Below are positions 19,240 through 29,262 of a stretch of 64,000 nucleotides of DNA, piece after piece; position 1 is the first letter of the stretch, and each line of letters opens with the position of its first letter. The notes beneath the pieces were generated by a model, which saw nothing but the letters and a program-made list of their open reading frames with translations, had not been told where the DNA came from and made no database searches. The stretch comes from Acrasis kona. Its lineage: Eukaryota > Heterolobosea > Eutetramitea > Acrasida > Acrasidae. A program made the translations under genes and the position numbers. The DNA lies in the NCBI GenBank assembly GCA_026419775.2, contig JAOPGA020000734.1, forward strand, positions 1 through 64,000, in the 5' to 3' direction.

Positions 19240-19520
19240 GTGCTTTATGATATTACTTTTGCAATCTCTCCACTGATGCTCTTATAAGTATCGTTTTTTC
19301 CACCATAAACGTTTCTTTGATCCAATCAAACACTTGGAGGATTGTGCATTTTAAATCGGCGCTCATCTCCTTGATCTAATAATTCGATGACTTTTGCTGC
19401 AAAAGTTTTGCATCAATATTTAGTTCTTGAGAGTGGTTTGTTTTTGTGCAATATAATTGGGAAACCACAACCTTGCTTCCCTTAGGGTTCTATCAATAAG
19501 CTTTACAAAATTGAAATTAC
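19240..19520 (-). pseudogene. Coding traces broken by stops
   Basis: Minus-strand frames read VKLIDRTLREARLWFPNYIA and, after a frame change, KTFAAKVIELLDQGDERRFK. The second then meets an in-frame TGA and continues open. The pieces look protein-like but cannot be joined by the short introns used elsewhere. A decayed gene is my reading; the family is not established. Confidence 0.3.
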
Positions 19521-19658
19521 GTTTAGGATATTTTATTTAAAATACATTATCTAAGTGTTCTTTGTATCTCATACAGACGAGCAAGTTGCATTAGTTTAGA
19601 TGTATGTTGTATTCTGATGCATGTTGTAATCTGAATCAAGTCATTTCCACCCAACTTA

Positions 19659-21232
19659 ATGAGTCTCACAGAAGACACTTCGAAACGGAAGACAACAGCT
19701 GATGATCTCAAGGACAATACACCTCTGAAGGATCATGAGCAACGAATGTTGAAAGCATTAAAATCGTTGTTCTCAAAGACGATGACACCAAACGTCCATG
19801 ACCTAGTTATAAAAGTTGGGGAGGAGCAAATACATTGCTTATCCGGTCTGTTAATGTCTCAATCAAGCTATTTCAAGCGTTTGATAACAGAAGCACGTGA
19901 GTGTATTACCAGCTCATTCTTTCTAACAATGAAAGGAAGTAAAAGTGAAGACATCCCAACCGTTATAACGATTGAAGATCAAAAGCAAGATGCCATAAAA
20001 AACATGGTTCAGTACTATATGACCGCCCACATGGATATAGACTCGACCACTTCTGCATTAAATGTAATTGAGCTCGCTAAACGAGTCGACTGCGATAAAT
20101 GCTGTATTGCCGCCAGAACGTACATTGAGAGGCAACTTTTAATCTTCTTTGATGAGGTAAGACTTTGAAATTTATTATATGCTCAACAACATTACAGCTC
20201 AAGTTTTTTGAAGGTTTTGCCCTCCTAGATGACCTTGAAAATGTACACATGTGCTCAAAGACGGTGTCAGATCGCTCTGAGGAAATTTTAAATAAATATT
20301 CCACTGCAATCCTCGAGGATGTTGATTTTGTGTGTTTGCCTAGATCAACATTTTCAAAAATACTTTCCAAAGATGATCTAGAAATGGGTAAGTGTTTGTA
20401 ATGATTCATCTCACTAACAGTCATCAAAGATGAATATGACCTGCTTAATAAAATCATAGAATGGGGTGTAGTGAACATTACTAATCGAAGAGATCGCATC
20501 GTTTGTGAAGATGAAGGAAGCCGCGTCTACGTTTGCTCACCTCAAAGAAGAATCCAAGTCATTTCGAAAGCGGATGCCAGCAAGTACGACAATGAGAACA
20601 TTGTGTATTGTAGTGAGCTGAGACAGTTTATTGACGACCTCCTCTTCTTGGTGCGTTACGAACACATTCCTCCGCAACACATTATTAATAAACTTGAACC
20701 CAAACATCTCTTCACAGCACAAGAACTCATACAATTGTTTAAGGCGGGTGTTTCCGCTAAGAATAAATTACCTTATCAAATATTAAATAAATTTGAAGCC
20801 AATGGAGAGGAAGAAACAAGAAAAAAGAGACAAAGGGAGACATTGGGTTCTTTTGACTTTTTTGTATCTAAAGAAGCTATTTTGAGCAACAACCGAGTTA
20901 TTCTTCCTACTTTTTTGTTTTGCAATACATCTTGGTATGTAATGGTCATGACTTCGCAGCATAAAGGAGAGCCGCATTTGTCTTTCTATTTATATAATAA
21001 AGTGATAACGGATGTTGGTCATTTAGAAGAATCTATCCCTACCATCATTACATTCAGGTTGGTGAATACAGATGGTGGTGCTAAGAAACAAAAGTTTACA
21101 AAAACATGGCAGGAAGTGAAGGCATGGGGATATGCTAATGTGATACCTATAAACGATTTATTAAACCCTGTGAATAAATGGCTGAGTAGTGATGAAAAAA
21201 TAAACTTGCAAGTATCAATTAATGTACAATAA
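19659..21232 (+). CDS. BTB-BACK protein with C-terminal MATH-like domain
   Basis: Exons 19659-20156, 20198-20387 and 20421-21232 have introns of 41 and 33 nt and total 1500 nt (499 residues). Residues about 40-150 show a BTB/POZ pattern (VHDLVIKVGEEQIHCLSGLL, SSYFKRLI, ELAKRVDCDKC). A BACK-like helical region with DEYDLLNKIIEWG follows. The last 125 residues look like a MATH/TRAF beta sandwich (SWYVMV, LSFYLYNK, ITFRLVN, WGYANVIPINDLL, LQVSINV). BTB-MATH proteins are usually substrate adaptors for cullin-3 ubiquitin ligases. In the common SPOP-type layout MATH comes first, so the order here is reversed. No transmembrane or signal region is present. Confidence 0.75.
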
Positions 21233-21433
21233 TAAAGATTGTTTGCTTGAATGTTTTTGTTCAAATTATCTAATCATTGTTGAGGTGTATGTGTTTCAAG
21301 TCCTCATCGCTCCCATCTTTTCAAGGATGTACTAACGGCATTCTTAATGGTTTGACCAATAAATTGGTTTTGTATGAAGTTTGGTCATCCTAATTCATGA
21401 TGAAGGGACAACCTTACCAAAAATATTGTAACG

Positions 21434-22522
21434 ATGGCATTGTCAGGCATCACAGTATCGGACGAGGTTAAGGGAGCATTTGCAAACGCCCGTACTCAGA
21501 GCTCCGTTAGATGGATTAAGTTACGTATTGAGGACACCAAGGTCGTTCTAGATGGAGACATTCAATCTGCCAGTGAGTCTCTTGCCCAAGATTACGATCT
21601 ATTATCCAAGACTGTCAAAGAAGCCACACCAAACTACTTTGTATTCAGGTTGGACACAAAGCGTGAGGGCAATTATGAGTGGCTTCTCATCGCCTACGTG
21701 CCAGACAATTGTAAAGTAAGAGAGAGAATGTTATACTCCTCTACTGTGGATGGTGTCAAAAGAGACCTTGGAAGCAGCAACTTTGCTGGAGATTATCACG
21801 TCTCAACAACGAAGGAGCTACAATACTCAGAGTTTAACTGGACACATAAGTCCCAACGTCACATTCACAGCAAGGACATGTACACTGATGAGGTAAGAGT
21901 TTTTTCCATTGAACCATTTTAACCACCCTAAAAGGAATTGGTCAGAAAAAATGTCGACTCTGAAGAGATTAGCGGATACGCAACGGGCCCAACCAAAACA
22001 GGAGTACACGGAGTTGATTTCGCCTTCGAAGATGATGTATCCCAGAACATCAAAGACCTTGTATCCGGAAGCACACAGTACGTTTCATTAAAAATTGACT
22101 TGGAGACCGAAGTTGTACGCACCGCAAACAAAAGTGAAGCCATAGAGCCAGATCAGCTTGGTGCGACTTTGCCTGCCGACGAACCCAGATTCAATTTTTA
22201 TTCTTTCAAACACGAGTTCGAAGGAAAGGAACAAACTTCCGTGTTCTTCATTTATTATTGCCCAATGAAGAGTAAAGTCAAGTCACGTATGGTTTACTCA
22301 AGCAGTAAGGCCACTTTACAACAAAGGGCAATTGATTTGGGAGTCAAGATTGAGAAAACTTTGGAAGTGAGCGAACCGAACGAATTAACATCCAAAGTAT
22401 TGTACGATTGGGCGCATCCACAAAGAGAGGATAACATTAAGGTTTACTCTAAGCCAAAGAGACCAGGTAGGGGAAATGCTAGAGTGACCGGGTCAACGCC
22501 ATCCACCCCACAGGATCAATAA
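21434..22522 (+). CDS. TWF1: Twinfilin, two ADF-H domains
   Basis: Two exons (21434-21892, 21935-22522) with a 42-nt intron and 348 residues, the expected twinfilin length. Each half is an ADF/cofilin-homology domain. The first begins SGITVSDEVKGAFANAR and contains YEWLLIAYVPD; the second has VFFIYYCPMKSKVKSRMVYSS, and both carry the conserved lysine-rich actin-binding helix. The tail KPKRPGRGNAR resembles the capping-protein and lipid-binding tail. Twinfilin sequesters ADP-actin monomers, caps barbed ends and promotes filament disassembly in the cytosol. Confidence 0.93.
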
Positions 22523-22563
22523 AAAAATTAGTTGAAATAAGATTCATTTTTTATTGGTCAACT

Positions 22564-22865
22564 TTAAAATTGAGTTACTTTGTCAAGAATTGATCTAATT
22601 GCGGTTTCATCTGACATTGTCACCCGAACAGAGAGCCTTCTTAAGGAACTAGAAGCATCATTCAACTCAGCAGGAATTGCGGCAGTGAACCTGTATTGAT
22701 TTGTGTGGATTTAGATTCGATGGAAGAAGGATGGAAGGAAAGAGGATATTAATGAATTGGGTATAATAAATAAATTAAAGTGCTAATTTCATCATTGTGC
22801 TTTTCCAAAATTCGAATTTTAAGAGTCTGAACTTACTGACAGTTGTTCAGCAAAGTATTACGCAT
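22564..22865 (-). CDS. Putative small two-exon gene
   Basis: The 3' exon (22564-22690) reads FTAAIPAELNDASSSLRRLS and then SDETAIRSILDKVTQF, a strongly protein-like stretch. It can be joined in frame to an ATG exon at 22837-22865 through a GTAAGT..CAG intron, giving 51 residues. That intron would be 146 nt, three times longer than any other here, so the upstream exon may be wrong. The function is not recognised. Confidence 0.35.
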
Positions 22866-22990
22866 TTTTGTAAGAAGTCGGAAAGGATTTCCCGATCTCC
22901 CTTTAAAAAAGGTAATATTAAAAGCTTCTTAAAATTACACAAAATCACGAAACGCTATAACACATTATTCATCGATCTCAAATAAAAACA

Positions 22991-23452
22991 ATGATCCAAT
23001 ATTTACTGTTGTTCACTTCGATAGCATGCACCTCAACGTTCGCAGATGCTGCCATCTATATAACGCTCGTTGAGCACGCATCGAGGTTGGAGTTGAGCCC
23101 GTCGGCCGCAAGAGATCAGTTCAAAATAAGCTACCCTAAGGCTGCCAAAGTACAATCAACACTTGCCAGTATTAGTGCGTTGACGTCGGTATTAAATTTG
23201 ATATTCTTCAACAACACATGGGTGGAGATTTTTGCAATTGCACTAAATGCCGTTACTATGGTTGGAATCTATTTACTGACAATATCAGTAATCATGCCTA
23301 CAAACAAAAAATTACTGTCTAACGAGACTCTCACGGACGTGCAAGTTAAGGGTTTTCTAAAATTCTGGGATCAAAAGCATAACTTCAGGACTTTGGCTTC
23401 TACATTGTCTACCCTCACTTTATTTGTTGTGTATTTATCTCAAAATCATTAA
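22991..23452 (+). CDS. DUF1772-like small membrane protein
   Basis: A 153-residue ORF with four predicted membrane helices. The motif AAIYITLVEHASRLEL at residues 20-35 and YPKAAKVQSTLASISALTSV resemble the DUF1772/anthrone-oxygenase-like family ('slvehpa.l.l....a...w...y.ra...q..la.is'). Some members are linked to fungal aromatic polyketide oxidation, but most have no known function. The N-terminal helix probably acts as a membrane anchor. It is more common in bacteria and fungi than in protists. Confidence 0.5.
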   Translation: MIQYLLLFTSIACTSTFADAAIYITLVEHASRLELSPSAARDQFKISYPKAAKVQSTLASISALTSVLNLIFFNNTWVEIFAIALNAVTMVGIYLLTISVIMPTNKKLLSNETLTDVQVKGFLKFWDQKHNFRTLASTLSTLTLFVVYLSQNH

Positions 23453-23618
23453 AAATTCTCAAGTTATATTATGTCTTCTGTGATGATTTGTTGTACTTCC
23501 AAGATAACTACGACGAAGAAAGCATCTGTTCCACTTTAATTACTTGACTTGGTGTAACACTAAGCCGGACTTTTATTAATAGTTGTAAGCAAATACCGGA
23601 ACCGTCAATCACTTGAGG

Positions 23619-24449
23619 ATGAGGTTATATGTCATACTTTCCTTCCTCTTGGTGCTGTTGTGTTGTTCAGCACTATCAAAAAAGTGTGACGAAGACGTTG
23701 TCAAGGGCGATTCTTGTCACTTGAGGGCAGATAAGGCTAGGCCAACTCAATTACTCTTTGGAAGACTTGCTTCCAACTGTAAACAAGAAGTGTTTGAGGA
23801 AATGAAGCATAAAGACGATATTGATGACTTTTTGGAGGAAAATCCTGTACCAGCAGTCGTTGGTCCAGATGGCGAATTCTTTATTACAGATCATCATCAC
23901 CTCTTGAGGTCTTATCTTGATGCTGATTTAAAAATAGACAAGAAGGATAGAGTTGTCCGAATCAACGTCATTGAGAATTGGAAGCACTTGAATGCTAGTT
24001 CATTCTGGACAAGTATGAAGCAAAACAACTACGCTTATCTCTACAACCAAGAGGGAGTGGAAGATTTGGATAATTTACCAACAAAAGTCACAAAGCTATC
24101 AAATGACCCATACCGCTCTTTGAGTTACATTGGAAGAGTCAATGGTGCATACGAAAAATCCAACGTGTTCTTCGCCGAGTTCATTTGGGCAAAATATCTC
24201 AAACAATTCCCGGAATTTGCAAAATTATCAAAACTTGCAGAGGACAAAATGGATTCCGAACTTAAATTCGTCAAAAGCATTTTAAAAAGAGTCCTAGAGG
24301 TTGCACATTATCCACAGGCTTCCAAACTACCAGGATATCTATCAGAACCAGGCAAAGTAAAACTTCCGAAATGTCCAAGCATCCAAAACCTTAACAAGAA
24401 GAACAAGAGCGACAAATTGTATCAATTTTTGAAGAATTTGAGTAAATAA
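23619..24449 (+). CDS. Secreted ParB-like (ParBc_2) protein
   Basis: Starts at ATG 23619 with an N-terminal signal peptide (RLYVILSFLLVLLCCSALS); 276 residues. Past the signal it reads LRADKARPTQLLFG, VPAVVGPDGEFFITDHHHLLRS, FWTSMKQNNYAYLYNQEGVED, LSNDPYRSLSYIGR and FFAEFIWAKYL. These follow the order of the ParBc_2 family (PF08857, 'rptQ..vG ... p.vigPdG.lyitDHHH ... DPyRSLa'). The DHHH motif is the presumed metal or nuclease site. Related proteins are mostly bacterial, with a scatter in eukaryotes, so horizontal acquisition is possible but untested. A secreted location is unusual for a nuclease-type fold. Its substrate is unknown. Confidence 0.7.
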   Translation: MRLYVILSFLLVLLCCSALSKKCDEDVVKGDSCHLRADKARPTQLLFGRLASNCKQEVFEEMKHKDDIDDFLEENPVPAVVGPDGEFFITDHHHLLRSYLDADLKIDKKDRVVRINVIENWKHLNASSFWTSMKQNNYAYLYNQEGVEDLDNLPTKVTKLSNDPYRSLSYIGRVNGAYEKSNVFFAEFIWAKYLKQFPEFAKLSKLAEDKMDSELKFVKSILKRVLEVAHYPQASKLPGYLSEPGKVKLPKCPSIQNLNKKNKSDKLYQFLKNLSK

Positions 24450-24491
24450 ATCATCCTTCCACAATCAGTCGAACATTTATTTAAAAAAAAT

Positions 24492-25655
24492 TTATTGCCT
24501 GGATCTTAACCAATTTGTGATGCCCTCAACTAAAAAATTACGTCAAGAAGAAAATAAAACTTACACGCTCCCATTGAAATTGCGGTGGCAGGTATGACCG
24601 AAACTGTTCTTGGACCAACACCTTTAAGAAGAGACTTTAGTCCTTCGTTCCTGATTATAGATGAGAAAGCATGAAAGATTCCTCTGTAATGATGTTCTGA
24701 AGAAGTGGCTTTACCTTGGATTTGTAATCTAGTTTTTACAACGTCAAGTGGGTTTGTCACTGCTGCGGCGACCATACCAGAAATTGCACCACAACCTAAA
24801 GCAATTAGATTACACATTCACAAGTAACTCACCTATTCCTATATAGAATGGAGGGTGGTCGATGGCTTCTGGATTGTTGGACTCGAAAGTATCAACAAGG
24901 CGTTTTTTAACAAATTCGTATGTGGAAAAGAAAACAGCAGAGAATGGAGCAGATGTTGATAATCCAGCCAAGTATCCAGAGTACAAACCTCTAATACCAT
25001 TTTGGTTGTACATTTGTTTTAATGTTGTGAAAATGCTGGTGCTTTCTTTGCTACCGTACGCTTGGCGTCTTTGAATGACAATGTACTATCAAGTTTATGT
25101 AAAAGCTGCAATATTGGTGGATACCATTGGAGTTAAAATGGAGCCGGCAAGTTCGGCTGTAATTCCAGCAAGTACGTACGACACATCCTTATGGATGCCC
25201 ATATTAAGGTATTCAGTTTTAACGGACTGATATGTGGTGAGGTATATGGTTGATGCTGGTATTGCCATCATTATTGCTATATTGGATTTTAACAAGAAGC
25301 ATGTCAAGTCACCTACAAGTCGGATATCCTCGGAATAACGTTTTAAGAGCTCCCTCTTGCTTTAAAACACCACCTAGATACTGCATTGATTGATAGAATC
25401 TTTTCCCTTCTCCCTTCTAATACTGTTCAGATACTTGCGCGACAATAGTGGATGAACATACTCTAATTTGTAGTAAAACCTTGCAGGTATCAAATGGATG
25501 TGCCACAGATCTTGACGAGAATCCTAAGTAGTTGAGTATAAAGCTCAAAGTGTTATACCTGCTCCCGCTCCAGCTAATAAAGCATTATAAAATTCAACAC
25601 CTTTTAAATGGGTGTAGTTCCTTCTTGTTGGTGTTCTGGTGTGTGTAGTCGTCAT
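24492..25655 (-). CDS. SLC25 mitochondrial carrier
   Basis: Seven exons (25559-25655, 25462-25523, 25317-25416, 25125-25276, 24833-25085, 24565-24795, 24492-24529) with introns of 35, 45, 40, 39, 37 and 35 nt. They sum to 933 nt (310 residues). Three carrier repeats are visible. The signature is HPFDTCK in repeat one and NPLDVVKTR in repeat three. Repeat two reads TPMYIVIQR, in which the usual acidic residue of Px[DE] is missing. GLYSGYLAGLSTSAPFSAVFFSTYE and LLKGVGPRTVSVIPATAI are typical carrier helices. The protein would sit in the mitochondrial inner membrane. The transported metabolite cannot be deduced. The altered second signature is worth checking. Confidence 0.85.
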
Positions 25656-25781
25656 AATAAAGATTTTAAATAGATTATAGTATTTTTAGAAAAAGGTTTA
25701 CTTCACATCACTTTCGGTCATGACCTAAAGCAACAAGAGAGTTTATACACAGCAACTACATTTCAAAAATGAACGTTTTTA

Positions 25782-27827
25782 TTAAATCACAATGACATTA
25801 GCAAGACCGTTATGCATTTCCACAAAAGTAGTCACGTAATCTACTGCCTCTCCATCCACACTCACAAAAGTTCCTTCGTCAAAGGGTTCCAACTTTAAGC
25901 AACAAGTCTTATCAACTTCCATGCTGTCAAGATATAACTTTTCTTCCTCACTACTCAAGTACTTTGCACTCACGAACCTATTGATGAAATCACTTCTTGA
26001 TGCATTATCTTTTCTAACCCACAACAGATCCAAGTAACCACTATTTACGTAAGCAGTAGGAGCGAAGCTATACCTTGCACCCAAATGTGAAACGTTTAAT
26101 GTTTGTATGGCAAAGAAATCATCTTGTACTTCCTTGACCTCAAGATTACGCGGATCTAATTCTACGGTACCCGGCTCTACGTACCCACTTTTAAATTCTC
26201 CGCTGAATGCTTCCGGAAAGTATTTACTGAGTAGTGGACAATCAGGCCCCTTGTTTAATTCTGCTTCACTTGATTTTGGTTGTTCCTCCATTTTTCTGTG
26301 TCTGTGTTTTCTGTGTGAATGTTTTCCATCCTGACTGTCTTCATCATCATTAACGTATTCTTCTTGTGGACTCGATAATGCAGAGTAAACGTTAGTGGGA
26401 CTGAATACTGGTAATGTAGTGGGCGTCGATAGTGGCATGGCGCTGTACATGCTTGGTATGGTGTTTAGTTCTATATTGTTGTATTGGACTGGTTGTTGAG
26501 TGGTGGTCGATTCCAACGAACTATAGTGATTGATTCTGCATTGTCTGTGTTCTGGTAATTGAACCGTCTTGTTGTAGGCGTCGTGCAGATCGACTTCAAT
26601 CTTCGGTCCTTCGAACTGAACGTAACTCAATTTGGCCTTGTATGTGTCCATGGCTAGTAATTCCTTGACGGCACCAACAGTATTCCTCTTCTCTCCTAAT
26701 TGTAATTTTCTGAGTGCGTCGGTCTTGTGCGTGACGTTGGCCAAAAATCCAAACATGAGCGTCAAAAAGCTGTAGTAACGTTTTCCGTTTGATTGAATGA
26801 CGGTGCAGACGTCCATGGGACATTGGAAACCTCTAACAAGAGCCATGGCTGCTCTCTGTAGACATGCTTTGCTTCCGTATAAAGATGTGGCCATGCCGTT
26901 GCTGGTTCCTAATGGAATGGGACATAATGGCTTCTTGATAGCAACTTGCCAATCGGATCTCTCCATGAGTCCAGTCAAACAATCATGTAAGGTTCCATCT
27001 CCTCCTCCTGCTGCAATCACGTCCCATTCATGAAGTGATGCATTCTTGGTGTACTCTGTTCCGTGTGCATTCTTGTCGGTGTACATGACGGAATAGTTCA
27101 AGACACCTGATTCAAGGGCGTCGTCTAATATGGGTTTGACTACTTCCGAAAATCTTTGTTTTCCTGTCATTCCTCCTGATGCGGGATTGAGAACGATGAG
27201 GACGCGACGGACTGGTAGTGAGAGGCGAGGTGCGCTCAGACCATAAATTCCTTGATTGATGCATCCGATCCAGTCATCAACTTGTTGTTCCAAGCTTGAC
27301 TTTCCAACGACTGTTGAAAATTCAAATTGTGCTCTGGATTCACGGTTGACAAGGGCACAAACCACGAAGGAAGCGGGCGAGTGGAAAGACTTACGCACGC
27401 TGTATATTTCTTTTGTCAAACTTAGGACGATTTTTGCCTTACTGTCGAAACGACCAATGATTAACTTCTTCTTTGTTAATGTGCAGGTTACACATTGGGA
27501 TAAATAAATAAGTTCCCCCGAATATACTACTTCTGTATTATCCTCTTCGGTGTGGGCGACCGTCTCCTCGCTCTTTAACTTTTTACGTAATTTGTGCCAT
27601 TCCCTTCTACGAATAAAGTTCCATTTGATTTTGTGGGCTGCCTCGTTTATTGAGTCGATAATTGGATTCGTAGAATGTACGGTGGCTACTTCCTGATAAA
27701 CGACTTCTTCTACTACTGCCGGTCTCGTAGTGTTGACTTGTTCGAACACTGGTTTCGACGTTAAGACAACACCTTCTGTTGTGATTATATGACCGTCTGT
27801 TGTTGCTGTGTATGGTGTTGGATTCAT
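25782..27827 (-). CDS. Sphingosine kinase-like lipid kinase
   Basis: A single-exon ORF of 681 residues. The DAG-kinase/SphK catalytic core begins near residue 210 with VLIVLNPASGG and continues with WDVIAAGGGDGTLHD (about 269-283) and CPIPLGTSNGMA. After an unusual insert rich in Ser, Pro, His and acidic residues (about residues 430-540), the C-terminal block resumes with YVNSGYLDLLWVR and ends near FDEGTFVSVDGEAVDY. Sphingosine kinases phosphorylate sphingoid bases to the signalling lipid sphingosine-1-phosphate in the cytosol or at membranes. The N-terminal 200 residues include a PH-like region (SGELIYLS, VVCALV). Ceramide kinase is an alternative. Confidence 0.85.
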   Translation of the reverse strand: MNPTPYTATTDGHIITTEGVVLTSKPVFEQVNTTRPAVVEEVVYQEVATVHSTNPIIDSINEAAHKIKWNFIRRREWHKLRKKLKSEETVAHTEEDNTEVVYSGELIYLSQCVTCTLTKKKLIIGRFDSKAKIVLSLTKEIYSVRKSFHSPASFVVCALVNRESRAQFEFSTVVGKSSLEQQVDDWIGCINQGIYGLSAPRLSLPVRRVLIVLNPASGGMTGKQRFSEVVKPILDDALESGVLNYSVMYTDKNAHGTEYTKNASLHEWDVIAAGGGDGTLHDCLTGLMERSDWQVAIKKPLCPIPLGTSNGMATSLYGSKACLQRAAMALVRGFQCPMDVCTVIQSNGKRYYSFLTLMFGFLANVTHKTDALRKLQLGEKRNTVGAVKELLAMDTYKAKLSYVQFEGPKIEVDLHDAYNKTVQLPEHRQCRINHYSSLESTTTQQPVQYNNIELNTIPSMYSAMPLSTPTTLPVFSPTNVYSALSSPQEEYVNDDEDSQDGKHSHRKHRHRKMEEQPKSSEAELNKGPDCPLLSKYFPEAFSGEFKSGYVEPGTVELDPRNLEVKEVQDDFFAIQTLNVSHLGARYSFAPTAYVNSGYLDLLWVRKDNASRSDFINRFVSAKYLSSEEEKLYLDSMEVDKTCCLKLEPFDEGTFVSVDGEAVDYVTTFVEMHNGLANVIVI

Positions 27828-28206
27828 TTTTGTTGCTTTTGGACATTAATAACGGGACTAAAAATAGAGATTGATTTTGGTTCTCTCAGCTATTATTGTA
27901 AGTCCGATTAACAAAATTATCATCGTGTAGTCGTTCGAAGGGATAAACAATGTATGTATATTTTACCGCCTGGGTTAATAAAGGCTCAATCGAGTGTTAG
28001 TGTATAAAGCAAAAAATCAGCTTCAATACTGGAGAGTTAAATGTGTTGTGTTGATAGATAGATTACATTCACCAGATTAAAGTATCAATGATAGGTATGA
28101 ATAGAATCCACTAATTACAAAATTATTCACAGTTTATTGTTATACATCTGGTACTTGTAGCTCAATGTAGCCGAGCTGTTTCTATAATATACATGGGGTG
28201 GGTAAT
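27828..28206. other. Intergenic spacer
   Basis: About 380 bp without ORFs. It carries the promoter side of the lipid-kinase gene, which starts at 27827. Nothing else is recognised. Confidence 0.4.
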
Positions 28207-28404
28207 TTAATGAGAAATATCATTTGACAATTGTTGCATCATGGATGTGGCATACTTTCCTGTCTGAATCTGTTCTGCTGAGGGACTATCAGAGCTTCTA
28301 TGGAATACATCTTCGAATATAGAGCCGTTTGGTGAGTATATCTCAATGTGTTGCTCGCACGAGGCTGCTGGGGATTCGATAACTAGTACTGTCTTTGTTT
28401 TCAT
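28207..28404 (-). CDS. Hypothetical 65-residue protein
   Basis: An ATG-started ORF reading MKTKTVLVIESPAAS, then an acidic, Ser-rich middle, and a helix-like end PSAEQIQTGKYATSMMQQL. It has no signal peptide or membrane segment. The amphipathic C-terminal helix makes it plausible as a small conserved subunit, but I recognise no family. Confidence 0.35.
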   Translation of the reverse strand: MKTKTVLVIESPAASCEQHIEIYSPNGSIFEDVFHRSSDSPSAEQIQTGKYATSMMQQLSNDISH

Positions 28405-29262
28405 TTGTTTCCCTAGTACTTTTCTACTTTCTTCCTGTTACTTTCTCCCCTTTTATTAAGGTAGTTATTTTATATTTAGAAGTGCTTATCTTGGTTAGGT
28501 CAATGGATTTCGAAAATTGACATGTATGTTACAAGTACCGGTTAAAGATCTTCTTCTTAAGGTTATTGAATTGACGGGATTGTACTTTTCTGAAACGACG
28601 GGAACAAATTTGCCCATTTAGTCAACTCGTCATCTACAGACTTATTTTGTATGTGTAGATAGAGCAGCGTATTTTCTACAGTCTGATAATATTTCCGCTG
28701 TTGCCCTTGTCATGGGTCTCGTTTGAATCCAATTTTTACCCCAGTTGACTAAACATAATGACTTAATTTAGGCTGAGGTTAATACTGTAAAAACTTTGTA
28801 ATTGTAAGGGGTTATTCAAGTATATTGGATTAGGTTATTGAATGTTGAGTGGGTATTAAAAAGATGGCCAAAAGAAAATCCGATTTTCTCTAAAATTTTG
28901 GTGTTTGTTTTGTCGTGAGGTGCATAAGATGATGAGGACGGAATGGGTGTTATTTCCTGTTACATAATCTCAAAGAAAAGACTGGCACAGTTTATTGTAT
29001 TACAAATTTAGTGCCAACTTTCTCTTTAAATGTTCGGTATACCGTATAATTTCGTGCGTAACTCGGTACTACTCAAAGCGAAGCCTGCTGCGCAGCAATT
29101 TTTATTCAAAAAATAGAAACTAATGGGTTAAAATGTTGAAACGCAGATTCGTTAGCTTCCACAGCTGTCAATATCCACGGTGTTTAATGAAAGACAGCTA
29201 AGACAATGACATGATTAAGTTTTTTTAAAACGAGTTTAATAGAATATGATAGTTTATTTATA
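28405..29262. other. Intergenic spacer with short palindromes
   Basis: About 860 bp with no sustained reading frame. Two short perfect palindromes are seen near 29040 (CGGTATACCG) and 29090 (GCTGCGCAGC), the latter just after CGAAGCCT. I see no tRNA or obvious RNA fold. These might be regulatory sites or chance. Confidence 0.35.

Noticed and set aside
22797-22985. Plus-strand basic ORF before the DUF1772 gene
   Set aside because: It has no ATG-proximal leader or conserved motif, and it conflicts with the spliced minus-strand proposal.
28405-29262. Possible RNA gene at the short palindromes
   Set aside because: Only two isolated palindromes are seen; no cloverleaf, conserved box or long stem is visible.
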